NCBI RefSeq assembly: GCF_021462225.1
Contig: NC_061815.1
Coordinates: forward strand, 48,423,873 to 48,487,872
Direction of reading: 5' to 3'
Origin: Girardinichthys multiradiatus
Taxonomy: Eukaryota; Chordata; Actinopteri; Cyprinodontiformes; Goodeidae
Length of the DNA: 64,000 nt
The position numbers and the translations under genes were made by a program. Position 1 is the stretch's first letter. Every line of letters starts with the position of its first letter. The notes under the pieces are model-generated. The model was given only the letters and a program-made list of their open reading frames with translations, made no database searches and was not told the origin of the DNA. Shown here one piece after another: positions 12,472 through 25,036 of this stretch.

Positions 12472-15400
12472 GGTGCAAATTGTGCATCTCATACCAAGGT
12501 GTTAGGACAACTGTATGCAAATTGTGGTTGGATTCTGCTGCTGTGATCTGGCGCTCTGCAAGCTTCCAATAGTTAAATAAGCAGTCTCTCAAGTTTTTTC
12601 ACTTGAGTCGTCAAAACGCCCAAAGAGTTTTCATCACCAATCACCACAGCGATCTCTCTGCATTCACACAAAAACCAAGGGAAAAAAAAGGAAAATGACA
12701 GTTGGATCATAGCTGTCCACAAACGATGCCTCAAGGCTTGAAGTGTGAGTTCGACGAAGTGTAAAATGTCAGGCGGGGAGCTTCCAGGGAACGCTTGTTG
12801 GCAGGACAAAGTGGAAACCCAGCTCTATGTGAGTGGGGGAGGGGGTGTGGGGAGAGGACGTTCGGTTTGTACTCTGCAGCATGTGGATGGCTGTGTGCTC
12901 CTCTCAAATGTCATCCAAGACAGCCTTGCAACACTCCAACCAGGAGCTGAAGTTGTAGCCTATATTTTAGGGGGGTGATTATTTATGTACCTGCCATGAA
13001 TTTTCACTCAGGCTCACCATGTACCGAATCCTCCCACATCTCCCCCCAAAACCAGATGGAACAAGGCAGAGTAACCGCAAAGAGCAGCAGGCTCCAGAGA
13101 TTTTCCCCTGTCTTCAGTTATGAATTCAGCATATGCTGCGCAAAATTATGCTTGTGAGTGTAAAGGTTGAGGTTTGTTTGTGAAGCTCTGTGAGAATAAA
13201 CACTGCAATCCCATTCTAAGACCTCAATCAATCTTATCGGGTGGTAGGCTGGATTTGCATGATAAAAACAATCAAATTTGTGGTTTTCAGAGATGATTGC
13301 TCGTGGTATCCAGCACCCACTCTTTTTCACAGCCAATGCTAATGCATTATCTACAACTGCAAGAGCAGCATCACACACTGGCTTCAGAATCCATTAATAG
13401 TATATTCCTATTGAAAAAAAAGAAATCTCAAGCATCGTAATGTTACTCCTTGAGCTTATCCCGTTTCAGCAAAGCAACGCGGTGTACTGAAAATACACCA
13501 TCACTGACAGAGAGAGCCTAATCCAGTGATTGGTTTTACCTTATCACACAACTTAAGGAGTGTACACTTCTAAGCTGACGGATTGAACCTCTGTTCGATA
13601 CAGGTTTGCAAAACTGAATCTGTTGAGCCTCAAAGATTTGATATGGGTATTTAAAGCTCTGTGCGGTATTAACCGCAGAGCACAACAAATAGCCTGCCTT
13701 TTAACAGGGCTGGGGAAACCCAGGGCCAGTTGGGATGCAAATTGAAATGATCCAAGAGTGGATTGAGAAGGTGAGGGTGGGCTTGGATGGGGCTGCAGAG
13801 GGTGGGTGAGGGATGTGGGGGCTGAACGAGACGAGGCTGGTATGAGGCTCGTGGCGAGGGCTGGCAGGGTCCTGAGGGGTTAGCTGTGATTAGCCTCAAA
13901 CTCAGAGTTCATCATGTGAGTGACAACAGTTTTGTGACAAACAGCAATAAAAAAATGTCACTGTCCTTTTTCCACGTCCTCCCCTCCACACACAACATGG
14001 CGCATCACTTGTCAGATTCTCTCTGTTTGTGTAGATCTGCAACCATCTAAATGTTCGGAGAAAATTAATCATATCCTTAAAACTTCAACTCAGCATTTTC
14101 AGATTTTACAAGGCAGCAACTGAGACATTTTAAAGGAAGTATTTCAGATTGTAAAACTGTAGCAGAAGATACTTGTTCCGCAGACTTTGCTGAAAGCATT
14201 TTAGCAAACATTAGAAGAAAGTCTCTGAGTCTAATTCAAAACAATGAAATGTCGTGAATGGAAAAAAGGTTCTAGTCCAATAGAAGTGAAGCATAAGATG
14301 TTTACGCCCACTTCTTCGGGCATGTGAGCACTAGGAAAACAAGTTGCTGTATTTTAATTTATCATGACCAACCCAGAGTGACTATCCTTTAATGTAAAAC
14401 TTCAGTAAATCATTTTAATAGCAGATTCTACCAACTCAGTTCTAGGATTAACCAATGATGCCATCATCTGGGAACGCTCCTCAGCTTCCCAATACACACA
14501 GGAGCCTCATTCATTTTCCACCAGCAAAAATCCACCAACTAATTATAAGAGTGTAACTTGCATACTTTTCATCATTGTAATTAAAATGGGATAAATAAAC
14601 ACTGTGGACATGAAAAGAAGAAGACTTCCACTTCTTGACCTTGATAATCTCGGCTGGAATGATCAACCTAACTGGGATTTAGTTGCCTTCTGCTGCTTTC
14701 TTCCAGCAGTAATTTGGTTTGCTGGGCTAGTGAAGGAAGCCAGGCGCTGTTGGCCCATTAAAAGCACTAAAGCAATCTTTTTATTTCTTAGTTGTTTTTT
14801 TTTTTACTTTCTTTTTGTTGGGTAAGATGAGACAGAAAGAGGTTGGAGGATTGATAGAGAGATGGATGGCAACACACACTGGGTGACTCATGATTGGGAG
14901 TCTGCATGGAAGTCAATGTGAGACTATAAAGAAAGAAGCTTCCCTCTCTAGGGTGTGGTGAGGTTTAAGGGCTTTTGCATACAACTTTAAAGAGCCCAAG
15001 TTTTAAATCCTAGGATATACTGTTAAATCACATGGGAGGCTTATTGTTTTCAAGGCTTCACATATAAGCACTGTTAACCCTCTAAATGCCATTGAAACCA
15101 GCTCGATGTATGCTCATTACAGAGTACGAGCAGTCATCAGCCGGGCAGGTGTGAGTGAAAAGCATCTGTGATCAAGGGTGGGGTTTATGTACTGCTTTGT
15201 TTTACTATCCAATATCACATTACCTTCTCCTTCATAAGCGATTGTCACCCTGTACTTAGGTCTCCTTCTTCCATCTGTGTGTCCACAAAGCAGAGAGCAT
15301 ATGTTTGTAGGACCAGCAAGCCTAAAGAAATGAGGAGCTTTCTGGTGCTTCTGCAAAACATCCAGGAATCCGAGTTTACGCTGTAACAGAATGATTTTAC

Positions 15401-17039
15401 CTCAAAAAGATGACATGGGCTGTCTAAAACATATGTTTCTCTAATCTATTGATAAATATCTCAATCAATATTAATGACAAAGTTTCCTCCAAACATCACA
15501 TTCAAATTTATTTTATTTTTAGCTTATTTTTGACAGCTGTGCTTGGAGTATATTGCATGTCACAAAAACATGTAAACAAAGACTTAGTATACATTTAAGT
15601 ACTTGATGACCTATAGGTCTAATGTGTGAACTTCTAATAAAGCCTAACAACTGAAAAAAAAAAGAATATTCAGCTTGCTCTGAATGCCAAATGCCAACTG
15701 AATGCCAACTCTACGAGTAAAAAACAAAATGAATCTGTTTTTATTGGTATTTATTGTGAACACCTTCAAAACTGTTAAACATGTTTCAAATTGGCCGAAG
15801 TAAAATTGACACCATAGGCAGCATCAAGGCTGCAGGCTAACCAGGGTTGCTGCTACACATCAGGCATGCTGGGATGCAACATGTGAGTTTAAGTAGTTTC
15901 TTAAAGTCCAGAGGGACTACAACTTTATTTATTAGGCTTTATTTATATTCAGATCTTATTCAGAGCTTTAAGTCTAACGTTTCTGCCAACACTTTGTTAC
16001 ACAACACATTTTGGCTAGCGTATGAATTCCACTTGTATGTGCAACATTTACTAGATGTTCTAAGATTTTTGGTGCATTTTTAAACTAAACGGCCTTAGAT
16101 GCAAAACAGTCAGCAACTGTGCATAATTATTTAGTCTACTATTTGTATTATCCAGTATAGGAGATGGACTTTATTATTGCCTTTTAAAGTGACTCTTAAG
16201 ATGCCTTGTTCTTCAATGGTTGTGAGGTTTTGTTGAAATATGATCAGACATTTTACTCAGCCGAAGAAGACCCTGTGAAATGGGTCTGGTGATGCCTGTG
16301 AGGTAAAGGCAAGCAGACAAGAGTGTTAACCAATCACGAGTTGGTGCAGTTTTCTGTCTGAAAGTTTAAAACACAACTATGCAGTAGAGAATGTATCAGA
16401 CAGCATCGTTAAACTTCATAAACCTTGCAGAGCATCCTAACCCCATGTTTCTGCTCACTAAACCTGAAGTTAGACCCCTCATCTTTGAAAACTTTTAAAA
16501 TCAGGAAATCTTATAAGAGAAATTCATAAACATTATGTGTTTACTTTAAATATAAAAGTCGAGAGAATTATTCTAGTCGACATCATCGATTATAAAGACT
16601 AATGGCAGTTATTTTTCATCTACTGTAGTGGTATATGTATTTCTAAGTGAAAGACTTTTCTGAGTGTTTTGTGCAAAATACAGTAAAAATGGAGTAAAAA
16701 GCATCCTGTGAAATTCAAATCTTTGAATTTTACAAAATAACACTCAACATTCAGCTATGTTTCGCATGTTCTTCCTTTGATTTGTTAAGTTTCACATTTA
16801 AATGTTTTATAAAACAAACAAAAAAAGCTTAATCTCAGGAAATGTTATTGTTGCAGCCAAGCATAATGTGCCCAAAACACAAGCAACAGTAAACGAACCC
16901 CTCCGGAGCAAGCGGTTTTACTAACCTTCTGGTTTTTCTTTTTAAATCAAATAAATCATTCCAAGAGTCAAATCCTTATTTTCCGGGTTGTTTTCATTTC
17001 ATCACCCAGAGCTCGTCCTCCCTCGTGTGCTCCGCTGTT
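12471..17039. other. Single-copy stretch with a G-rich patch, no gene seen
   Basis: No convincing exon. 12760-12970 and 13670-13900 are richer in GC, and open frames there reflect low stop density rather than recognisable proteins. A G-run cluster at 13775-13821 is listed separately. 14600-14780 is high-complexity and might be conserved, but nothing specific supports it. Confidence 0.55.
13775..13821 (+). other. G-run cluster with G-quadruplex potential
   Basis: Seven runs of three or more G lie within 47 bp on the plus strand, separated by short spacers. This meets the usual pattern for a G-quadruplex-forming sequence. Function is unknown. Confidence 0.5.
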
Positions 17040-17865
17040 CAGCGAGTGTCAAGAAGTAAGATATGATTGTATCTTCAGATATTGATCTTAGCCCCAATGT
17101 GCTTCATTGCCTCATATTGATTTCTCATGCTGGCGCTGGGGGCCTGAAATTGGTCTGTGCAGTGAATTTCACCTGTGCAGTGTTTTTATTTGTCATGAAA
17201 ACATTCATGCACTGCTCACCCATGTCAATGTTCCCTCTCTGTCTGGTCAATTGACTGCCATTTTGTGGTGTGTTAGCTATAGTCTTCTGCTTGCACTTTT
17301 CTGCTAAATATCTGTTTAACTATGTCTAATGGTCTCTGTTTGCTAAGTGTGATGGCAAATGTATTTGCAGCCTGGTGATTATTTGGTTGACACTGTTAAC
17401 ATTTCACTTCAACCAACATGAAGTATTTAATTTAATGTTAGAGCTGTGAGTAGTTTTTATTGCTCAGCTCCGGTTCTAATTTTCTCCAAGAAAGGGAGGA
17501 TGACAAATCTTCAGTAATTAAAAACATATTCCAACATCTCTGGCTGAAAATATTTATCAATTCTCTGCATCAGACAAATGGTCAAAGATGTAAAAAAATG
17601 CTAATGCTTTTTTCCCTCCAAATGCCTTTTCTTTATTTTGCAGAATGCATGATCAGCTCGGCCCGAGTGAGGCAAAGCATAAAATGTCATTTAACTGAAA
17701 AACTCGAGTCAGTCTGTTCACCCATAAGCTCAGCGGCTACAGCTTCAGTCAGTCAGTGCAGCTGCAGCGTGCCGCTCATCTTTGGGTGACATTCATTTAT
17801 TTTGAAACAGGATTATGTGGCGAGCTTTAGGTCATAATCTGTCCGATTTGAAGTGGAGGTCTGGC
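17040..17865. promoter_or_regulatory. Candidate conserved non-coding block (about 0.8 kb)
   Basis: A repeat-free, high-complexity block dense in homeodomain-type TAAT/ATTA cores, for example around 17403-17470 and 17515-17610, with E-box (CAGCTG) sequence near 17759-17764. Open frames of 60-110 codons here lack protein-like features and show no known domain. The block is bordered on the right by a dispersed repeat at 17869. The enhancer reading is inference from texture. Confidence 0.33.
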
Positions 17866-17868
17866 TGT

Positions 17869-17945
17869 AATCAGAATCAGAATCAAAAAAGCTTTATTGC
17901 TAAGTACGTTTTTGGACATACAAGGAATTTGTTTTGTGTCAGACT
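17869..17945 (+). repeat. Teleost 'aatcagaatcagaatc ... tttattg' repeat fragment
   Basis: Three tandem AATCAG words are followed by 'gctttattgctaagtacg' and 'acatacaaggaatttg', a frequent fish repeat fragment, likely the tail of a retroelement. It is short and without visible flanking duplications. Confidence 0.6.
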
Positions 17946-18249
17946 TCTATAAGTCTGTCACAAGCCCCTCAGCTGCTGTTTAAGGAAATATTCGTATATT
18001 TATATTATATTAACAAGAGACAGCAAAAAAGCTTGAGTCTCTCACATCAAATATTCAGCTGGCATTTTAGTCCTATATGGTCATTTTCCATTCAGGATAA
18101 AGTGTACTTTATGTAAATATATTTAAAATTTGATTCCATACATCCCTTTTTTCTTCAGTTTCCTGTTTTATATAAACATGTTAAAAATATTTTAAAGAAC
18201 CATAATATAATAATTAGGTATGATTATTTGATAGCCTATTATTCCAAAT
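17946..18249. other. AT-rich spacer
   Basis: About 300 bp of AT-rich DNA between a repeat fragment and the next candidate regulatory block; nothing recognised. Confidence 0.5.
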
Positions 18250-18680
18250 GTCTGTCTTGCTCAGCTTGTTCCCTAATTTGCGGTGAAAACGTGACTTTAG
18301 CACCATCTACACCCTGTAATCCTCCCATACAGTAGCAGGGCCGTCATGCAGATTATGTGTTTTCACCACTGCAGATAATAGCCATTATTCCAGGGAACAG
18401 CCATCTAAACAACATGACTCAGCTCAGTCTAATGAACTCCCTAATTTAATATGCCACTGTGCTTTGGTGGCAATAGATTTAAAATCTAATCTGGGCCAAA
18501 ACTGATTAGGCCTATTAAGTGGTAATGGAGCGAGGGGCACTTAGCATGCTTGGAGGTTAAGCACCTCTATCTAAGGCGTGGCTGCTCTTTTGTTGTCCTG
18601 CTGTTAAGATGATTGCGTGGCTGCGACCAGCTGCCTGCTTGTGTGGTCTTGCGTTTTTGGTCTGCTCATCTGGAACTTGC
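18250..18680. promoter_or_regulatory. Candidate conserved non-coding block
   Basis: Repeat-free sequence with an AP-1/MARE-like TGACTCAGC near 18416, several TAAT/ATTA cores (18440-18460, 18483-18500, 18522-18530) and bicoid-type GATTA (near 18504). The density of factor-like words and absence of microsatellite drift resemble vertebrate conserved non-coding elements. No coding signal. Confidence 0.33.
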
Positions 18681-19019
18681 AGATTTTCTCAGAGAAAAAT
18701 TAGGGTGAACTGAAACTTCAGATTTAATTCACAAAAATTGTAAATCAAACAAATATGCTGTTAAATACACGTGTTTAAATTCCCCGTGCACGTACGCACC
18801 TGTAGTCACAGATTGTTTGGTTTTGTTTTCAGGAACTAATCCAATTAAAGTCTAGAAAAAGCACAGAAAATGTTGGAAGACTAAATGTAATTTATTTCTT
18901 ATTTACAATATCTGTCTGTTGGACGAATCAATTTTCAGATATCGCTGACTTCATCTTAATCAAATATGTGCTTAAATAAAATATTTCCACTAGCCTATTG
19001 TGTCGTACATAAATAGTCC
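18681..19019. other. AT-rich spacer
   Basis: No recognised feature. Confidence 0.5.
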
Positions 19020-19420
19020 TAAAAGCTTCGAGCATCTTTTGATGTGTGAGTGATCTGCAGACCAGCAGCAGCAGAGGACATTCCTTACCAGGAGAACTGG
19101 CTGTGGATCTTCACTCCCAGCCAGTGCAGTGTTCATTGCCACGGCACGTTTTCCTCTCACTCACTGAGGGCCCTGACACTTTTCTGGCACGTATGAGCGA
19201 TGGATCACAGGACGTAAAAGAAGACAACGTCCTGCAGCGTTGAAAATTTATGGCCGCACTCACCCATATGTTAAAGGAGGGGAGATGGGGCCGCTCTGAA
19301 GGCGGCAATCAAATACATCTCAATTAGAGCCGTTTGCTCTTGTAATACATGTTTTAATTTGATGGGATCAAGATAAATAAGCCAACTGTGATTCAAAAGA
19401 TTATTCCAAAGCGTTTGACA
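19020..19420. promoter_or_regulatory. Candidate conserved non-coding block
   Basis: High-complexity sequence that changes abruptly to low-complexity AT DNA at about 19440. The portion 19300-19410 contains CTCAATTAGAG and TTTAATTTGATGGGATCAAG, AT-rich homeodomain and HMG-type words in a non-repetitive context. Open frames on both strands (65 codons each) overlap each other and look incidental. Confidence 0.33.
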
Positions 19421-19688
19421 GAAAGCTAGCCTTATTTTCTACTTTATTTCTTTTTTTAAGCGGCTTTTTTTTTTATTTCCACAAAAAATAACGATCATTT
19501 TGATTATATTATTGTTTTTTTAAGTGTGATTTTTAAACAAAGTGTAAACGTGATGGGTTTAATTTTTAAATAAGTAAATAAAGAAACCTCTTAAAGAAGA
19601 TAAACGTCATATATGTAATCTAATGAAAATCTAAACCTGCATCAGTCAGGCACAGACGCTATTTTCATCTTAAAAAAGCTTTTGTGAT

Positions 19689-19691
<3 letters not shown>

Positions 19692-19748
<57 letters not shown>
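19692..19748. repeat. TA dinucleotide microsatellite
   Basis: About 28 TA units, uninterrupted. A smaller AT run follows at 19979-19992. Confidence 0.96.
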
Positions 19749-19749
<1 letters not shown>

Positions 19750-19860
19750 CACATTTTCAGTTGTATTGACTTTTTTCTGTTACAGAAATGTATCTTTATT
19801 AAGACAATAAATAATAAGGGTAGAGCTGGGCAGTGGACACATCTAAAGCAGGTATCAGAT

Positions 19861-19872
19861 GCCATCTACTGG
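19861..19872 (-). promoter_or_regulatory. Weak CTCF-like core
   Basis: On the minus strand it reads CCAGTAGATGGC, fitting the CTCF core pattern CCASYAGRKGGC. The downstream part of the consensus is poor, so this is a weak candidate. Confidence 0.22.
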
Positions 19873-20049
19873 CAGCTCTGGCGACTCCATTACCTAACGG
19901 GTGCTAAATACTGTGGAGGATAATATAGAAATGTAAAAATTCGAACTCAAATTAATGTCTGGATACTTGGAAAATTTTCTATATATATATATGGTGAAAT
20001 ATAGTAAATATATAATGTGTTTATTCTAAAGCCAAAGTGACTTAAAGTC

Positions 20050-21640
20050 ACCCATTTCCAGTCGGGATAATTTCACTCAGGAATCAGCTGCCAGTTTAGC
20101 ACAGACACGGAGCAGCTGCGCACCATCCTGTCGGAGACTCCATCGTGTGACCCTGCAGCCCATCTATCCAGATGGACACTTTTTCTGTTCTGTGTGCCTC
20201 TTTGCGCGTTTCTGACGGCTCGGTTCCTCTGTCGCCTCGGTGATCCGGGCTGGGCTGCACACAGTTCAGACCTGCATGGAAATCAGATTATGTGTTTTAT
20301 TTTCGCATAAAACTTCGCCATAGTGCCATATATATTCTGTACTGTAAGTCACATTGTTCTGATACATGGGAAATATCATAAGGCTATTTTACAATTGGTA
20401 ATAATTTCTGCAAGCTGTTTTTAAGCTAACCTCTCATTGTAAGCAAAAAAAAAAAGAAGAAAATAAAAACACATGATGCATTTAGAGGGAGAGATTCACT
20501 TATTTTTGAATCAGAGTGAAATGAATCCCTTAACTGATGCCAAGTTTCAATGAATATGTCTAAAAACATGTCAAATGTAACGTTGGAATAACGTGCTCGA
20601 CTTTGACATTAAAGCAGGAGCAACGTTTATGTGCAGGTACGCAGAACCATTCGCAGGTTATTTTTACAGATGCCATTTTGCGTGACCTTGCTCTGTAAGA
20701 CGACTCTGCCCCTTCAGGCAGGAGAGACAGCGGCGCTCAGGTGGGTGTCTTCCCTCCTCCGGACTGCGCAGGACCACGCCTTCGACGTGGAGGATCTCCT
20801 TCCAGTTGTATTTTTATCGTTCCTGGACTTAAGCGTAGGCCACTTAACTATCTAAGCTTTCGTAGTGATCATCCCATTTATCTGGGATTATTGCAGTGAA
20901 TTTACTGTTTGGTCTTCTTCCAGGCCTAAAATGTCAAGTCCAAAGTCATGTATGCAGTAGCTTTATTCCGTAAGACCTTCGCAGATCCGTCCAAAGCTGG
21001 TAGCAGTTGATCTTTGGATAGAGCATGAAATAAATAAATCCTCTTTAGCAGATCAATATTCATCCTATTTAATGCTGGATGTGAAACTGCTGGATTTGAG
21101 GTGGTAATGCTGATGTACAGCTAATCGTTGGAAAATAAGCAGCAGGGCTTTGTGATTCTCCAGCAGATAGTTTAAACAGGAAGATGGATGAGTAAATGCC
21201 GATTGTCTGGGCAGATGAAAACCTGATAGCGGCTGCTTTTAATTTATAGCCTCTAATTAATACGCAGAACTTCTCTGCTTGAGTGGGATGTGATGGAGTG
21301 ACGAGAATGTTATTCAAGGAGGAAAATAAACCGGTGACACGTTTCTTGCTGCAGCTTTGCAACGATGACTCGAAGCACTGGTGATATTAGTTGAGGCTGC
21401 TCGCATAAACCTAAAGACAGGAAGTGAAATGAGACTAAAGAGGGATGCGAGCTCTCGTTATCCTTACTCTGTGTGCATTTTATTGTAGAAAGAAGAAGCA
21501 GGAGGACGTGACCTCTGACTGAATCGGACTGCGGAACAAGGGAGGAAGCATTTCTTCCTCCTGGTGTAAATCTACTCTGCAGAAACAGCAGTAAAGCATA
21601 CCTGTGACAGGCTGTGACAGTCACTCCAGATGAATAGTGA
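20050..21640. other. GC-richer single-copy stretch, possible regulatory or non-coding transcript DNA
   Basis: 20090-20270 and 20630-20800 have raised GC and CpG compared with the surroundings, with a donor-like CAG/GTGGGT near 20739-20747 and no recognisable protein. Minus-strand frames of 97 and 104 codons overlap at 21069-21624 and are composition-driven. A promoter or an lncRNA exon is possible, but nothing decides it. Confidence 0.3.
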
Positions 21641-23399
21641 CTGCTAAGTTTGCACTGCAGGACCAGTTCTCACTGCATAAAACACAGTTATTGAGAACTC
21701 CACCAATATTATTTATGCGCATGTGCCCCACCCATCCAGACTCCCAACATTTCTTGATGAAGATTTATTGCGCATGTAGCTACGAAGAACTGAGATCTGG
21801 TGTCCGCATACCTGCAGTCTTCTAACATTAGCTGGACTGCAGCTTCACTGCTGCTGCAAACCCACAGCCGCTGCTGTTTTTCATGATGAAGAAAGTATGT
21901 TATCCACTCAGTAATTGTGTGTCTGGACTGCGGAGCATTTTCTACAATAAACAGCATTTTAACGACAAATAACTGAGGAGAATAAAGTCATTATTCACAC
22001 TAGAAACAAATTAGTTTTCGATTGCATTTCATCATCAAAAATGGCTTCCCATTAAAACGCAAAAGTCTTTATTAGGATCAACAGGCTAAACAAAGAGGTT
22101 AAATATAAACCACACACTGCCCAGAATTTATTTCCCTTTCTAAGTCATCAGTCTTATATTTAACACCATAAATCCTTGTTGTGTCCTCACTGTGACACAA
22201 TGATGAGAGTAGGCATGGACGGTAAGCTATGGTTTCAAATAAGGTGCCATAATTCAAGCAGAAAAACAGCCTGCCAGGGCCGGGCCTAGAGCTGCGGTAA
22301 TAAGGGCGACGACCACCAGGTGATGCACCAGCAGCGAGGCAGCATAACTGAACTCATGGTATTACCGTTACAATTTATACTTAATATGTGTGCTTTCTTT
22401 ACTTTATTGTACCTAATGTGTGTTTTATTACTAAGGAATATGATAATAAACCAAAAAACATTCATTTACTAAATGTTCATAAAGCTCACCTTAACCTTTA
22501 TAATGTCTAATAAATACGTTATATCGTAATATTACTCAAAACTAGAGAGACCATGTCATACAATAAAATGTTAATGTATAAGATTATTAGGTTGAGGAAA
22601 AACTTGAAATTTGAATCATTTCTGTAAAATAGTTGTCTGATATCTACATGTAAAGTATGATCAAGATGAGTTGGAAAAGCCTCCTATGGATTTGAGACAG
22701 GATTCATAATTTCTAGCCAAATACTGAATGTTTCTGTATTTTAGGTGGCATGTTGCACCCTTAGTTTTAATGTTTTGATCGTACTGTTATATGGTTTAAA
22801 GGTTTTTAATAAGATTCAAGAGAAAGTGTTTGGGTGAAAAGGGTTTTCTTCAGTTGTCTGAAGCATAGACAAATGCAGGGGCGCCCCTCCCCCACCTGTT
22901 TCGGGACACAACCTGTCAGTTGGGTGAAACAAAGCTGCTCGCTTACAAGACTAATTTGTCCAGTAATATTTGCAGTTGCAAACATTGTGGAACTAAAGGA
23001 ACACTATCCATTAATCTTGGGTAAATAACACCATTTTAAAACTAGTTAGGCTACGTGAGATATGAACATAAAATCAATATATTAGTTTTTAGAAGTGTTG
23101 GATATCCTAAAAGGGACAAAATTGATTTTTTATTGGGACATGTGATGATCCTATAGCTGTGCAACAAGTAATCCCCAGTCCTGTAAACAATGTATGTCTA
23201 AAGAAAGTAACCACTGTGTTCAATAAAGTCTAAAATCAAAAGCTTTAGTCACTGTTAGCAGGCCTAAAATTCTAAGTTTATGCTGATCTTTAAATTTTTC
23301 ATAATTTCCTCTGATTATTTGTGATCCGTCTCTGATTGTTTAGACATCAGATGTGAGGCGAACTATAAATTCACATTAGTGAATAGTGAAACTGCTGAA
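21641..23399. other. Mixed AT-rich stretch, no gene seen
   Basis: No repeat family or gene is recognised with confidence. A short GC-rich patch lies near 22270-22345 and another near 22876-22900. Confidence 0.5.
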
Positions 23400-24170
23400 C
23401 ACCAACAATCCCAGTGCAGAGGGGGAAAGCAGAGGGAGAGACCGGCTCAGTGCTACAAAGCTGCTGGACCGGGATGTTTACCAAGGATTTTTGGCTCACC
23501 AAGCTGAGAGCCTATGAGAGAAAAGAAGAAAGGAAAGACGAAAGAGGACGAAGATGGAAAAAAAAAAAAGATATTTGGCATTTCTGACTTTTCCTCAACA
23601 AACACCCGAGGGTCTAAGAGTCTCATTTAAATAAACAAAACCAAGGGGGCTGGATCAATTTGTGGACAATAAGCTTTGCCTCGGGGCCCTGTGCTCTGAC
23701 AAGCTTTGAAAGTGGCGCCGGACTTTGTCTCACTGAGTCAGAGGTAGAAATCCCATCCTTCAACAGGCTGTTGTGAAGAAATGTTCACAGGCTTCACTGG
23801 TGGCCTCGCCCGTCTCTGCAAACTTTGAAGTTTGTGGAAGCAGACGCAGGCTGCAAATAGGCAAATCTCCATGTACAAAATGGCCGCTTGCCACAAAGTG
23901 TGTAGGAGTGGTGAAAAAGCAGATCCTGGCTATGAGCAGAGGAGCTTGGGTTTAAATCAGTGTTTGGGACAGATTTAGGATTTATGAAAGTGACTGGAGC
24001 ACCTGCAGGGTTCATCAGCAACATTTTTGTCACACACCACTGCAAAGGTCCTTATCTATGCTCAGAGGTAAATGAAGGTGTTTCACCATGACTGTTTCTT
24101 CCACTCGTCCTGCTGCAGTCTCTGTGTTGTAGCTGCAATATATGACCAGCAGATGGCGACCACAACACAA
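23400..24170. promoter_or_regulatory. Candidate conserved non-coding block with FOX-like and CTCF-like sites
   Basis: Repeat-free, moderate-GC block. 23610-23740 holds AAATAAACAAAACC (forkhead-type TAAACAAA), AAGCTTTG repeated at 23672 and 23702, and a TGAGTCAG AP-1-like word near 23734. A CTCF-like core lies at 24146-24160. Overlapping open frames on both strands lack protein-like composition. Confidence 0.33.
24146..24160 (+). promoter_or_regulatory. CTCF-like core site
   Basis: CCAGCAGATGGCGAC matches the core pattern CCASYAGRKGGCRS at all but its last position. Upstream flank similarity is weak. Confidence 0.3.
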
Positions 24171-25036
24171 AGAAATCCCTCAAGACTGGAATGAGTATTT
24201 TAAAAATGTTTAGAAAAATGCAAAGAAAAGAAATACTTTTACAAATAATTCTGCTTTTTAGACCTTTAGTATACATGTAGTTGTTATACAGTTAATTATC
24301 TATTTATTATATTTGTGATATGATCAAGAAACAAGGTTGTAAAAAAGAGATGGTTTGCATTTGAGACAACGTGAGAATATCAAACAATCAATAGTTTAAT
24401 TTATACTGAAAAAATAGAGCTGAAGCCAGAAAAACTCAAACCTGCTGATGCTTCAAATGAGTATAATAAATAAATAGACAACTCTGATGTGTAGTTCTAT
24501 ACAGAGTTAGAAGTACTGCTATAAAGTTCTTTAGAAAAAGCTGCATTAGGACCAGTGGTCAGCTGTCATGAATCTGGTGGTCCACTAGAGACCGAACTGC
24601 ATCTAAAAACTAAACTTTCTAAGCAAAGAGGAAACCTCTTCACAAAACCAAGACTTCAACCAAAGACTCCCAGCTGAAAAGTGTCCTCACTTAAGGCCTT
24701 TGTCTCCATTTATCTGTTTCTTTTGTTTCCCTTTCTTTAATGTTCTGGTTTTCATATGGTTGTAGCATTCTATGATCTGCTTATTAAATTCCACATGTAG
24801 AGTTTCAAGCTGTTATTCACTGAGACTCATATAGAAAATACTAAACTAGCTTAAGGTCAGTTGACTGCTGATGGTACTAAACGGTGGACAGTGAATCTCC
24901 GATTTAATCTCAGATATAATAATGCAGTCAGATATTATTTGAATTTACATACACCCACTAAATGTATATGTAGATTTTTTTAATGAATATTGCATAGAAT
25001 ATTATACATCTTTTGCTCTTGTACACAAGAAGCATC
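24171..25036. other. AT-rich stretch, no gene seen
   Basis: No recognised feature; ends where LINE-derived sequence begins. Confidence 0.55.

Noticed and set aside
12313..12592. Frames of 77-80 codons with long CV or TH repeats
   Set aside because: They are translations of the GT microsatellite.
21069..21624. Two overlapping minus-strand frames (97 and 104 codons) as genes
   Set aside because: They overlap in different frames, show no domain similarity, and lie in a GC-richer patch that favours open frames.
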